A stretch of DNA of 64,000 nucleotides from Aricia agestis (Eukaryota; Arthropoda; Insecta; Lepidoptera; Lycaenidae), in contig NC_056409.1 in the NCBI RefSeq assembly GCF_905147365.1, positions 3,353,001 through 3,417,000 of the forward strand, in the 5' to 3' direction. Position 1 is the stretch's first letter; the number at the start of each line of letters is the position of its first letter. This document shows positions 32,701 to 43,245 of this stretch, piece by piece. Under the pieces are notes generated by a model that had not been told where the DNA came from, ran no database searches, and saw nothing but the letters and a program-made list of their open reading frames with translations. A program made the position numbers and the translations under genes.

Positions 32701-35700
32701 GATGTTTTTTTTTCACTTTTGTATGGGCAAGTGCCCGAGCGTCACGAGTTTCCCCATACAAAAGTGAAAAAAAATTTTGGCTTTTCAGTGCTGCTACTCT
32801 CACAGTGAACTCTGTAAAGTATTATCACTTATTTTCGCAACCTGTATAATCCGTATTATTAAGTCGCCTAAAGGCGATCATTAAATAGGGATTATAAATT
32901 TTTCTAAGCTTTCAGTGGCCAAATATCAAAGTAACTTTTATAAAGGTGAATTTATTTTTAGAGTTGAGGAAATATTTTATCTGGAAACCGCTTCAAGGAT
33001 AAATTCAAATTTGAACTCGTTTTAGACTTTTAAGAAATCTCTTTAGGACTTAAATATGTAGACTTCCTGTCTTTATACCTTTTATAATTGCCAACTATTA
33101 AAGCTTTTTGAAGCTTTGCCATTTAAATGAGCAAAATATTATGCTTACATAATATTCCCCGCTACTACCTCCTGGCCTAATAAAGAATTAGCATCAACCT
33201 CTTATTCCTCCTGCGGTACTCACGTAATAAAGAGTGAGATAACCGTTCTTCTTCATTTTCCAGCTCCGCTACTACTCCAACTGCCAGCACTTCAAGCAGC
33301 TGATGTCGGACGCGAAAGCCCAGTCCCTTCGCGAGGAGTTCGCCAACTACACCGACCTGATCGCCGTGATCAAGGCCAACACCGGGAGGGATTTCACTGA
33401 AGATGTCACCCTTTTCCAGGTCTTGTTCGACTTGTTCCGGAGTGAAGTAAGTTTTTTACAACTGTTGCTTACAAATTTGTTGATCAGCAACTCATGTGAA
33501 CAGTACAATAAAAACTATTGCCTTTTCCTGGGTATAAGTGGATCTTTATAATATATCCATCAAAGATTCAGCGGTTTAATTGTGAAGACGTAGGTATTTG
33601 TAAGAGTATCTCTTATGCATTTATAGTATTATTATGGATTACGAGATTTTATTAAGAATATATTATCTCTTCTTCTAAAATTCGTCTCATCTAAATAAAC
33701 GTGAAACTTAAGACGTCCGGGGATTCAAGACTCAACTTTTGTGTTGAGTAACATTCTATGTATCTAGTTCTATTCTATTCTGAATCAAACATTTTAAGCA
33801 ACAGTATGAAAATAATATTCTTCTCTTTCTTTAAGTACCTATCTTAAAAAATACACATAGTATTCAAACCATAATCAAATTAGGATTTAGCAACGCAGTT
33901 TATCACTTCGAATCTTCGAGTCAGCAGTGATATTTTGGAATACAGATTTCGTGTGATTTATTCCTTTGAGTATGCGGAGTTATGGGGGTCGGGGTTTATG
34001 GGCTATTAGGTTGGGGTATCATTGGATTAAATGGTTATGGAATTTGGGCAATTGGATTTAGAGAGTCCCGAGTAGGGGTCACGAGGTCGAACTAGTTTGA
34101 TATCCGTATCGCGTCTCAAAGGTTATTAAGATTACTAATTAAATAAAAGACGAAATAAATCTGACTGTTCTTATAGAATTTTGTTGGAATGAATGTTTGT
34201 GTTAGCTAAGGATTTGGATTTATACATTGGTGACATCAAACATAAAAAAAAAGATGCAAAGCTATGTTGGCATTATTCTAAGCTCCCTCAGAGTAATTTT
34301 GGCAGCCCTGGATTTATAATTGCCATTTGGGCGTATAAGCCTCGGCCTAGGGGCAGCAGCGCCCAGAGGGCGGCAGATTTCGTATTCGGCAGAAATAAAG
34401 TAGCCTACACCTTTAAAAATTTAAATCCCGCACTGTATTTTTTGGTGTTAAAGTTAAACTCTTCTTTTGCAGGTAGCAATGGGTCTGGAAATTCCAGAAT
34501 GGGCTAAGCCCTTGATGCCCAGACTGGGAGAAGCTGCCAAGTTGGCGTACAGACTGTACTTCAGAACAGATGAGATGAAGAAAATTGGAGGAGGTAGCCA
34601 GATATTTTTTTTAATTAAATAAGGGGGCAAACGAGCAAACGGGTCACCTGATGGAAAGCAACTTCCGTCGCCCATGGACACTCGCAGCATCAGATGAGCT
34701 GCAGGTGCGTTGCCGGCCTTTTAAGAGGGAATAGGGTAGTAGGGGAGGGTATGGAAGGGAAGGGAATAGGGGAGGGTAGGGAAGGGAATAGGGTAAGGGA
34801 TCGGGCCTCCGGTAAACTCACTCACTCGGCGAAACACAGCGCAAGTGCTGTTTCACGCCGGTTTTCTGTGAGAACGTGGTATTTCTCAAAAGTCAAAGCA
34901 TGACTCTTCCACGTATAAATTTATGATATCCCACGTATAACATTATGCTTATTAACTGCCTCCATATTGATTTCATGACGACATTTTTGCAACGTTTAAG
35001 TACAATTATTTTTCTAGCAATAGCCCAACAGCACTAAGTATTTACGAATCTAATGTTATAAAAGTTAGGTGCTGTGGTGGAAAAGAATTCAAGATTTTTA
35101 TAGTTAAGTACCTAAAATTTGATATTGTCTTTTTTTCATCCGTGTTTTCGACTTAAAGGTAGAGAATGCATAGAGTAAGCGATATTCCACTGACTTGGCT
35201 CTCATCCGCGTCTACCTTCCAGGCGTGATCCTCAACGACTTCCTGGAGGCAGCCAGCGCCCTGGCCGAGGGCAAGACCGTCAAGAAGCGGTTCCGCATGT
35301 TCTCCTCTCACGACTTCAACATCGGCTCGCTGATGGAGGTGTCGAAGGTGCAGCAGCAGGAGCAGAGCATCCCCGAGTACGGCTCGCTGTTTGGGCTCGA
35401 GCTGTATAGATCCATCAGCTCGGGAGAGCTGACAGTATTAGTGAGTACACAGTACAGTACAGAATAATAGTAGGCATTTTTTTACGCCGAGAAAATACTT
35501 TTAAGCATCTCTGCGGACGGGAAGTCCTGTCGGCAAGTATGTGGGTGCCTACTGCGCCCGGAAGATGGTAGTGGACGCAGCCCCTGCCCACCAAAAATTC
35601 GGCCGCGGGATCGCTTTCGCGCTTACACCACGGCTCCACCCGCGCGGGCGAGCGCCTGCTGGCTCTTCTTTGTGAATTGTGGCCACGGCTAAGGCCTAAG

Positions 35701-36266
35701 ATACAGTGCATTTTCTGCACTGTATCTTAGGCCTTATTTTTATGTTGCCACGTATGTATTTATTGTTCATGTTCACGAGAGCTATAATTTTGCTATGAAC
35801 TTGGTGTACTTTTTCCCATATCTTGTCTGGTCATCCCCTAATATACGCATGTATCAGCAACCAAGAATATGCTAACTGTGTCTTCTTAAGACAGTATAAT
35901 GTGACGTCAGGCTAAAACTTGTCTGTAGAGATAGATACTTCGGAACTGGTATGATAGTAACATTATGTACTATTCTTTTGATCATGTCGGACTGAATATC
36001 CCATCAGAACTTAATAGCGTAGAGAAGCAAAACGAAGCGAAATTCACATGCCCATTCCTTATATCCTAAACTTAGTACTTCACCTCTCATCATATAAACC
36101 AATCTTCCAGCCCATCTACCTCCCTCACGCTGGCGAGTCCAAGGTCCAGCAGCTCCACTTCGCCAGCGGTGACACCAGCTTCGACCGGTTCCGGGAGAGC
36201 ACCCTGGAGTACGCCCTCCCCGAACACGACTACTACAAGATCTGCAACATCAAAACCGAACTGTGA
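29557..36266 (+). CDS. Histidine acid phosphatase, 7 exons, 396 aa
   Basis: Hydrolyses phosphomonoesters at acid pH via a phosphohistidine; members are secreted, lysosomal or venom enzymes. Coding exons: 29557-29700, 30594-30704, 31638-31895, 33264-33446, 34473-34593, 35223-35440, 36111-36266. Introns are GT/AG; introns 1-4 and 6 are phase 0, intron 5 phase 1. Visible: hydrophobic signal segment (residues 14-25), RHGERSP at 51-57 (His52 nucleophile), RSTDKERT at 122-129, PLSEDY at the exon 3 end, EIPEW in exon 5, and SSHD at 300-303 (His302-Asp303 proton donor). Sequons at N73 and N199. Only two cysteines (178, 390). It ends KTEL. Length fits the family. M1 was chosen; M14/M15 would also retain the signal segment. 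Closest in type to insect venom/lysosomal acid phosphatases, from memory. AATAAA at 36655 is a possible poly(A) signal. Confidence 0.92.
29830..29945 (+). mobile_element. LINE 3'-tail scrap in intron 1
   Basis: AATAAACGTTTATTTATTTA and repeated TTTA units look like the 3' end of a truncated LINE. Short and uncertain. Confidence 0.35.
30594..30704 (+). CDS. Phosphatase exon 2 (catalytic RHG)
   Basis: 37 codons, VNRHGERSPDADEL to EGLEGLTN, after TTTTCAG and before GTGAGT. It holds the nucleophilic histidine and the N73 sequon. Confidence 0.92.
30770..31094 (+). mobile_element. D-family SINE-like element in intron 2
   Basis: Same sense as the gene. GCCATGCTTCGGCTCAAATG start, a long CCCTATTCCC/CCTT run, end CCCCCTTATTTCATTTAAAA. 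Confidence 0.7.
31638..31895 (+). CDS. Phosphatase exon 3
   Basis: 86 codons, VGKRRAYQIGKFLRQRYG to PLSEDY, between TTCCAG and GTAAGT. Contains RSTDKERT, the family motif supplying a substrate-binding arginine. Confidence 0.93.
32569..32846. mobile_element. E-family MITE in intron 3, rearranged arm
   Basis: CAGTGTGTAACAAAAATAAG opens it and a decayed TATTTTCGCAACCTGTA closes it. The left arm contains an extra short inverted piece (GGCCCTAAAGTATTATCACC ... ACCCTAAAGTTTAGGGTG), and the right arm lacks the CAAGGAACACG block. Confidence 0.7.
33264..33446 (+). CDS. Phosphatase exon 4
   Basis: 61 codons, LRYYSNCQHFKQL to DLFRSE, between TTTCCAG and GTAAGT. Carries Cys178 and the N199 sequon. Confidence 0.92.
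34473..34593 (+). CDS. Phosphatase exon 5
   Basis: VAMGLEIPEWAKPLMPRL to KKIGG plus one base, after TTTTGCAG. The donor GAG|GTAGCC is weak and is chosen because it alone keeps the frame into exon 6 and restores a GGGVIL sequence like the family's GGVLL. Confidence 0.88.
34601..34890 (-). mobile_element. D-family SINE-like element in intron 5
   Basis: Opposite sense to the gene. Poly-T and AATTAAATAAGGGGGCAAAC begin within about 10 bases of the exon 5 donor. The GGGAATAGGGTAGTAGGGG run is expanded. The GCCATGCTTCGG end is missing. Confidence 0.7.
35223..35440 (+). CDS. Phosphatase exon 6 (catalytic HD)
   Basis: Two bases plus 72 codons, VILNDFLEAAS to SGELTVL, between CTTCCAG and GTGAGT. Contains MFSSHDFNIG, the second catalytic motif, and PEYGSLFGLELY. 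Confidence 0.93.
35691..35735. repeat. Perfect 20-bp hairpin in intron 6
   Basis: AAGGCCTAAGATACAGTGCA and TGCACTGTATCTTAGGCCTT flank a 5-nt loop. The 230 bp before it are unusually GC-rich for this window. Confidence 0.85.
36111..36266 (+). CDS. Phosphatase exon 7 (C-terminus)
   Basis: 51 codons and TGA, PIYLPHAGESKVQQL to CNIKTEL, after ATCTTCCAG. Holds Cys390, six residues before the end. Confidence 0.92.
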   Translation, partial: PIYLPHAGESKVQQLHFASGDTSFDRFRESTLEYALPEHDYYKICNIKTEL

Positions 36267-38052
36267 TAGCTATGCATTGTTGAATATATTTTTTTACAGT
36301 TATGTTTTGTTTGAATTATTTTACTTCCAGTAGTTATAACTAATTGGTTGTAGGTAGACCATCGCTTTTTGCAGTTATCAGTTTCTTATGTGGTCAATCG
36401 TATGCGCCCCCATAATTTCTGTCACTTTAAAAACATTTGTAACGTATATTTCCAAAAATATCTTAAAACAATCACAAAACACCTAGCCGGCTAGTTGACG
36501 CCATATTATTATAAACAAAACGCAATTAGCGCCGCGCGGTGGTGATCGCTAAACTAATTCAATCAAACGGCTGCTTCTGCAGCAGCTGTAGTGTTGAACG
36601 TTTCGAGCGACTGAAATATTCAATTAAAAAGCTAGCCTTGAAATTAAATGGCTAAATAAAGTTGCTCAGTCAAAGGGCTAGCTGTTTGATTGTACGGCTT
36701 TTTAAAGCAGTTGGCTGCGACATATAATATTATAATAATTAATAACAGCCATGACCGCGGACTCGAACTCGTGACCGCACTTATCATCCAAGTGCCCTCA
36801 ATAACACAAAATATACTAATTTAATTATACAAATCGTAATACTGTTGCTATTTAAATCCCTTAATCGTGCAGAATTGAATTAATGTTGTGAATTTGTATA
36901 ATCCGCGTATATGTTGCCGTGTAATTGATATTAGGGCCAAAGTCCTCCCTGGCCCTCCCTGGCCCTCCCTTGGCCCTCCCTGGGCCCTGTTTGGGTATGA
37001 CGAAGGACAGTCGGAGAAATTTGACAAGGCAATAAAGCCACCCGTATCGTATCACATACGCCTTATCGTCCATTACAAATTATTTTAAGCTTTTATTTGC
37101 ATGATTTATTTGTATGAAAATAAATAATTTTGTGAAATTATTTTTATAAGGGCTTTTTTTAGAAACCCAATAGAACTTAGAAGTAGTCGGCGCGGCGTCA
37201 AAATTCAAGTGCTATGCGATCCTGCCACTTCCATTTATTGAATCTTCTCTTCCTTTCTTTGAACAACTTGACCGTCCAGCAAAAAACCAATAAACGGACG
37301 TCACTTCTCGAAATATGAGATTAATTTTATTATATATTCACAATTAATATGAGCAACGGTTTATCCTAGCATGTGATATTAACGAGGCGAAAATTTAACA
37401 ATGATATTAAATTTTTACTTTTATTTTACTTATTTTATTTTGCTTAATACAAATGAGCAATTCAATGAGCCTGTATTTAGTTATACATATAAAACGTTGA
37501 ACCGTGCTAAATGTATTTATGCGAATTGCTATTTTTTTTCACAGGCACCCAACAAAAAATATAATAGAATTTATTCATTTCAATAAATAATAATGTTTAC
37601 GCTTATTGAATAATAGTATATTTATAGGAGATTGTTTACGGAAGAAGGGACTTGAATGCAATATAAAAGTGTATAAAACATTTATTTATCTGTACACCGG
37701 ACCTCTGTGATGATTTACACCTTGCAGCGAGCAAGGAAATTGCTTTCAAGACCTCCGGAATCTCACAGTTTACTTTTATAGCTGTTATATAAATAAGATT
37801 TACTTTAATAAAACATATTTTTATATTATTACAGAAAATCTTTCTTTTTTACCTTTTAACTTTATAGTTTCAAAATCCGGTAAAATGATTCGCGAATCGA
37901 AACCAGTCATGCGGGGGCGAAAGCTGGTTCATCATCAAAAGAATTTAGCCCTAGCTAGCACAGGTATTCTACTCACTTTGGAAAACCGGCCATCAAAATG
38001 TAAGAGGACCTTAAATAAAACCGAAAGGATTAGCGTACAAAGATATTTTTTT
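36267..38052. other. Downstream intergenic
   Basis: No gene seen. A decayed inverted-repeat block lies around 36480-36720 (CTAGCCGGCTAG; AAACGGCTGCTTCTGCAGCA; AAAGCAGTTGGCTGC). Confidence 0.45.
36946..36988. repeat. Short GGCCCTCCCT tandem repeat
   Basis: Four imperfect units (CTCCCTGGCC, CTCCCTTGGCC and similar) in a row. Confidence 0.8.
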
Positions 38053-38481
38053 TTGGGTTCCGTACCCAAAGGGTAAAAACGAGACCCTATTACTAAGACT
38101 TCGATGTCTGTCCGTCTGTCCGTCTGTCTGTGACGTGTCTCCAGGCTGTAACTCAAGAGCCGCTAAAGCTAGACTTCTGAAATTTCCACAGATTGTGTAT
38201 TATATCTATTGCCGCCATAACAACAAATAATAAAAACAAAATAAATGAAATATTTACCCTACAACAAAAGCGTTTTTTTGCTATTTTTGCTCACTAATGA
38301 ATAATGGTAACAACGTAACAGCTAAGCACTTGAAATTTTCACAAAATCCTTAATTATATTTGTACTTTAATAATTCATAATAAAATTGAAATAAACAATA
38401 AAAACATAATTTGTTTTCTACTTTCGCTCTATACCGGTACGGAACCCTTCGTGCGCGAGTCCGACTCGCACTTGGCCGATT
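38053..38481 (+). mobile_element. A-family repeat, near full length
   Basis: GGGTTCCGTACCCAAAGGGT to CGACTCGCACTTGGCCGATT. Confidence 0.75.
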
Positions 38482-39186
38482 ATTTTTATTAACCGACTTC
38501 AAAAAAGAAAGGCAATTCGACGCGTATGTATGTAATGTTCCCAAAACTGCCCAGTTTTCGTATAAGTTAGTCTATATCAGCATGAAGCATCTGAGAAAAT
38601 GTGCCTTTCAAAAGTGTAAATAAGTAATATTATGTTACCGTTAGAATGCAGAATACGATAAGGTGCACATTACCTAGGTAATCTGCAGATTCCCTGATAC
38701 AATCCGTTAAAGTGTGAAATGTTTAAATAAAACAGCTTTTATTTGCACTTTTACTAGTTAGTTTGCATTCTCTTCCTTCGTAAAAGTTCTAAAAACTTTG
38801 ACTTAATTATGCTTGTCAACCTACGACCGTTATTGTTTTGATTGGTTTTTTTTTAGTTGATACGATCTATTATAATATTTTATTAGTGGAGTAACATTTT
38901 ATTTAAAATTTAACAATTTCTCTACAGCTAAATAACATGATTTATTCAAGCAAGAACCTGTTTTATATAATTTAATGAGAATAGATTAAACTTTTTGCAC
39001 TTTAACTGACTCACCCAGATAATCTGCAGAATACCCTGTTATTTGTTAATCTGCAGTGTAACTGGATATACAGTACGTTTTGTATAAGAACCTACTGATT
39101 CTGTGCTACTGTGTATTTAAATGCGATTTGGATGTAACTATGTAAGTAACATCCAACACGGCATAGTTTTGACTTTTGAGCAGATG
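38482..39186. other. Intergenic, no gene seen
   Basis: ACCGACTTCAAAAAAGAAAG near 38493 resembles the start of the repeat block at 26925. AATCTGCAGATT-like words recur (38680, 39020, 39050). Nothing coding. Confidence 0.4.
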
Positions 39187-39491
39187 ATTTTTTTTTATGA
39201 AATAAGGGGGCAAACAAGCAAACGGGTAACCTGATGGAAAGCAACTTCCGTCGCCCATGGACACTCGCAGCATCAGAAGAGCTGCAGGTGCGTTGCCACT
39301 TGCCAGCCTTTTAAGAGGGAATAGGGTAAGTAATAGGGGAGGGTAGGGAATGGGGAATAGGGTAGGCCGTAGGGGATTGGGCCTCCGGTAAACTTACTCA
39401 CTCGGCGAAACACAGCGCAAGCGTATTGCGTAAGCGTGGTATTTCTCACGGTCGAGCCGGCCCATTCGTGCCGAAGCATGGCTCTCCCACG
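39187..39491 (-). mobile_element. D-family SINE-like element, full length
   Basis: Poly-T start, GAAATAAGGGGGCAAACAAG, through to CATTCGTGCCGAAGCATGGC TCTCCCACG. Confidence 0.7.
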
Positions 39492-40154
39492 TGTATTGTA
39501 TCCTCTCCCAAATTTAAAAAAAAATGCAAAAAAAAACAATACTTAAATAAATTTCATTTGTAGTAAGGAACGCCATTTCTGTCATCGCCACTCATGACCT
39601 GATGACTGACTGACCCTACAAAATTCCTCGAATTATGAAGGACTTTAAGTACATATTTTTAAGATCATCCTTTGTTTTATATGACGTATTGTTGAAGATC
39701 TTGCAGACTGGTGCAGACTAGGTACAGTTAATAATATTTGTGGACCAAAAAACCGGGCCATAAAACGCAGGTACAGCTACCCCTCTCTTTCCAACGCGGA
39801 GCCAGCAACAAAAATAAATCGCGAACTCTGTGCATGCTCCAGCATAGGGTTTGTACAAAACCACAACAAAACTTGGCTTTATTTATAGCACCAAGTTCGT
39901 GCCTGCTACAAAAATAAAACACGATCCTGCTGTATTGACGCTTAAAATCACGCACTATTTTAATAAACTATTGTATGATTAATAATTTTAAAAGTGAGCA
40001 CTCAAAAGTACCTACTAAAAGTTTTTCACTTGTATAGTTTAACTTGCGCCAACGCGACAAAGTTGAGAAGTGATCTGAGATAACGAGAAATATCGCGCGC
40101 GCGTGGGTCTCCGCGACTCGGCCGCGTTATACTCGTTTGACAAGTCGAGCAGTC
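39492..40154. other. Upstream of candidate promoter
   Basis: No gene. Contains CAACAAAAATAAATCGCGAA and CTACAAAAATAAAACACGAT, two similar words about 110 bp apart. GC and CpG content rises from about 40050. Confidence 0.4.
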
Positions 40155-40476
40155 AGCCGTCGGGTGTGATGCGGGGTAGCCGCGTTGCGTTTTTCGCTCC
40201 GAAAACTTTGTCATTATCGAATATTTGGGAGTGCGTCTCCATAATCGATTCAAAATATGCCGAGTCGTAATCGTGGTGCTACTGGTTATGTTCTGTGTTA
40301 CTTTGTGAAAGTTTTCTGAAGTTTCCTTTAGTGCATTCTTGGTGATTCATCTGTGGCGAACGAGAAGTTCTGTTAGTGTAGAATACACATAATATACGTG
40401 TTCTCAAGTTGTACCTAAAGGATATGGTCGGACTTCGGCCGTAGTCGGAGGAAAGTTGGAATCTCGTCGAAATAAG
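40155..40476 (+). promoter_or_regulatory. Candidate promoter and untranslated first exon
   Basis: A CpG-rich block (CGCGCGCGCGTGGG, CGACTCGGCCGCG) precedes an initiator-like TCAGCC at 40153-40158. The following ~320 bases match none of the repeat families seen here. They hold only short ATG frames (a 20-codon one at 40257-40319 and a 6-codon one at 40425) and end AATAAG|GTAAGC, a near-consensus donor. This is how a non-coding first exon before a long intron looks. The start point is a guess, and no downstream exon is visible in the window. Confidence 0.4.
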
Positions 40477-40808
40477 GTAAGCTTCAAATTTCTACGGTCA
40501 AAACGTGACAACCGATGTATGACGGCGCGTTATTCACGAAACAATAATTTACCGACTTCGAAAGGAGGGGTTCTGCTCGTGTCCGAAGTCTTTATCTGCC
40601 GTTAACGTTAATTTAAATGGCAATGGCCGCACTTTCAATACGGAATTTTATCAATCCTTTATTTGCAGTCATTTATTATCTACAAGACTCGAGACACAAT
40701 ATTATCTAACTGTACGTCTGGAACTTGTTTTAAGAAATGCGACTCGAATCATGAGGTATCAAATCATATCGTTCGGTTTGGTATCGTGTATCAAGATCAG
40801 TGTTTTTT
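40477..40808. other. Non-coding, possible intron start
   Basis: Follows the candidate donor. No gene. Confidence 0.4.
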
Positions 40809-41246
40809 TAGGGTTCCGTACCTAAAGGGTAAAAACGGGACCCTATTTCTGAGACATCCAAGTTCCAGGCTGTAACTCAATAACCGCTATACTTATAGCT
40901 AGATTTCTGAAATTTTTACAGAGTAATATCTGTTGCCACTTGCCGCTAATATATTAACAACAAATACTAAAAATAAAATTAATATTTAAGGGGGGCTCAC
41001 ATACATGATACAAGTTACAACAAAGTACGTTACTTTTTTGCTCGTAATCACTAATGGCAACTGCTAGGCACTTGAAATTTTTATAAAGTCCTTAGTTATA
41101 ATATGTTTTCTTTAATAATTAATTATAATATTTAAAAAAATATATATTTAAGGGGGCTCCCATACAAAAACACAATTTTTGGCCTATTTTTCCTCTACAA
41201 CGTTACGGAACCCTTCGTGCGCGAGTCCGACTCGCACTTGGCCGAT
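40809..41246 (+). mobile_element. A-family repeat, near full length
   Basis: GGGTTCCGTACCTAAAGGGT to CGACTCGCACTTGGCCGATT. The CTGTCCGTCTG run is deleted. Confidence 0.75.
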
Positions 41247-41947
41247 TTTTTAAACTTAAACGCCATGCCGAGTTACTGCCAGGTCAATCTCTTTTTTTCA
41301 GTCAGTCAGTTTCTTTCCATAATGCCTATGTGAGGTTCTTTGTTAACTGTAGTTTATCTTATATCCAATAGCGTTAGTAATTTGTTAACTTTGGATAATA
41401 ATCAGTCAAAAATGCTAGCGAATATAAAATACTCAAAAACCAGACATTCATTACTTCTCTTGATTTCGATGAGTGGAGCTGGTCTCTAGCAGCTAGTGAA
41501 TAGATACTCTTGTCAATAAACCTTAAAAAGCCGAATCTATGAGAGAGTTCAGAGACTTTACTAGCGAATCTTTTGGGAATCATCAATTCAGCTAAAAGCA
41601 ATATTTTACTGGTGCATTAAAGGAAACGTAGAAGTTCGTTGCCTTAGGGGCTTAAAGCTTTAATAGTTACTGCTCTATTGGTTAAAATATCTAAAATAAA
41701 ATACGGGTCAGGCTTTAGAAGAATTTGTAGCTCATTGTAGAAGCTAAACCTTTTAGTAGTTTTAGGTAGGCTTCATCCATCCACAGAATTTGCATAAACA
41801 TTTAAAACGAAGTGTAAGTATGCTGGTAATGTCATGCATGGTGTCTACTTTCTGCGTATTTTGACAGAAGTTTATACATTCAATGGCGCGTTTGATTGGC
41901 TAAAGCTAATCGCGTAACCAATCAGAAACGATATTGCATAGATAAGC
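41247..41947. other. Non-coding, no gene seen
   Basis: Plain sequence. Confidence 0.5.
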
Positions 41948-42234
41948 TTATTAGAGGATACACCAGGGGCTAGAGAAATGAAAAAAAAGTACGTACGTAA
42001 AATCTGTTTTCTGGATGTTTGAACACAGCGGAAAATCTGGCCATTTTTTTTGGGTTTTTGAACGTTCATATCTTATTAAAATTAAATTATGAAAAAAAAA
42101 AGAAAACATAGGGACATTGTATTAGTGGCCGTAGATATTCAGGAATAAAATTATAACTCTACTAGCATTATCCAGGGAGGAAACAGGGGACAACGTTTGT
42201 ATGGAAAAAAGGGCGGTGTGGACTCCTCTTAATA
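41948..42234. mobile_element. H-family MITE, internally deleted
   Basis: Reversed copy, TTAGAGGATACACCAGGGGC to GGGCGGTGTGGACTCCTCTT and TTAA. About 190 bp of the middle present in the other two copies is missing. Confidence 0.65.
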
Positions 42235-42984
42235 ATATTAGTAAGGATCTCGCTAGTAGTCTTTGACAGTTACCTCATTCCAGTTTGCTTAGTTCGGAAG
42301 TTTGTACCGGTCAATGAATGCTTTGTATTCAAATGTAAACCGGCCTATTGTACAAGGCCATAACTTCGTCAAGATATTTAGGGCACGATGTTCAGCTGGC
42401 GCCAATACTTGTCATAGTAAAGACAATCTTTAAGTTCTAAGGAAATTGATTATTTATTCATAGGCAGAGCCTACATTACTTGGTCGGATTTAAATGTCAA
42501 GTCAATGTAATTCGTGATCCGTCAGCTGGGTTTGACAAAAGTAAAATAGTGTTCATCACTGCTTTAGTTTAGGAACACACTCCAGACCAACCACAGTACA
42601 AAGATGTATACAGTAGGCAGTAGCTTTGGTAGGTCACCGGTGTGAATGAAATCAAATTCGAGCAGCCCACGCCCCACAATCAACTTATATTCGAGTTTAG
42701 CGCGCGACGTGATACTGCAATGTTTTGCTCACGAAAGTTATCTGAATTCACGCTCATGTTGTGTGACTGTACGAGCAGTCTAAAGGCTGCTGTATAATTT
42801 TTATACTGTGGCAGCATAGCCCGCATAGCTTTCTATGGGAACTTTTGAATGAAAGTTATCTTCATATTAAATGTTCAGATTACTTTAAACGGCATTACTT
42901 TAAATTCTATTGTTATGTTATTTTAAGTAGTTTAGTTAGCATTAACGGTAATGATGATAAACGTAGCCGGTAGCTATAGCTCTA
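42235..42984. other. Non-coding, no gene seen
   Basis: TTGGTCGGATTTAAATGTCA and GTGATCCGTCAGCTGGGTTT near 42480-42535 resemble a segment near 61975-62030, so an old repeat is likely. Confidence 0.4.
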
Positions 42985-43243
42985 CCATGATCTGATGGCA
43001 TACTATGCCATATTTGGATGGTAGATTTTCAAAAAATATCCTTGATCATTTCATAAATTTTTATAAAAATTTATGCAATGGTCAAGGATATGTTTTGTGT
43101 GATACATGCAAATATAAATATTTGCATGTATCACACACAGAATAAGCCGCTATAAGGAAAAATGTATCGAATCGTTTTACTCCCAATTTCCCCAGTATTG
43201 CTAGAGTCAATTTCTTTTTTCCCTTTTTGCCATCAGATCCTGA
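42985..43243. mobile_element. C-family MITE, TA target
   Basis: Ends CCATGATCTGATGGCA and TGCCATCAGATCCTGA, flanked by TA. Two internal palindromes: CATAAATTTTTATAAAAATT around 43052-43075, and TGATACATGCAAATATAAAT with its complement around 43100-43136. This copy is uninterrupted; the one at 59164 carries a B insertion. Confidence 0.7.
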
Positions 43244-43245
43244 TA

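Noticed and set aside
34694..34903. 69-codon ORF in phosphatase intron 5
   Set aside because: It translates a D-family repeat; similar peptides (SGKLTHSAKHSASAVSRRF) appear at 54538-54741 for the same reason.
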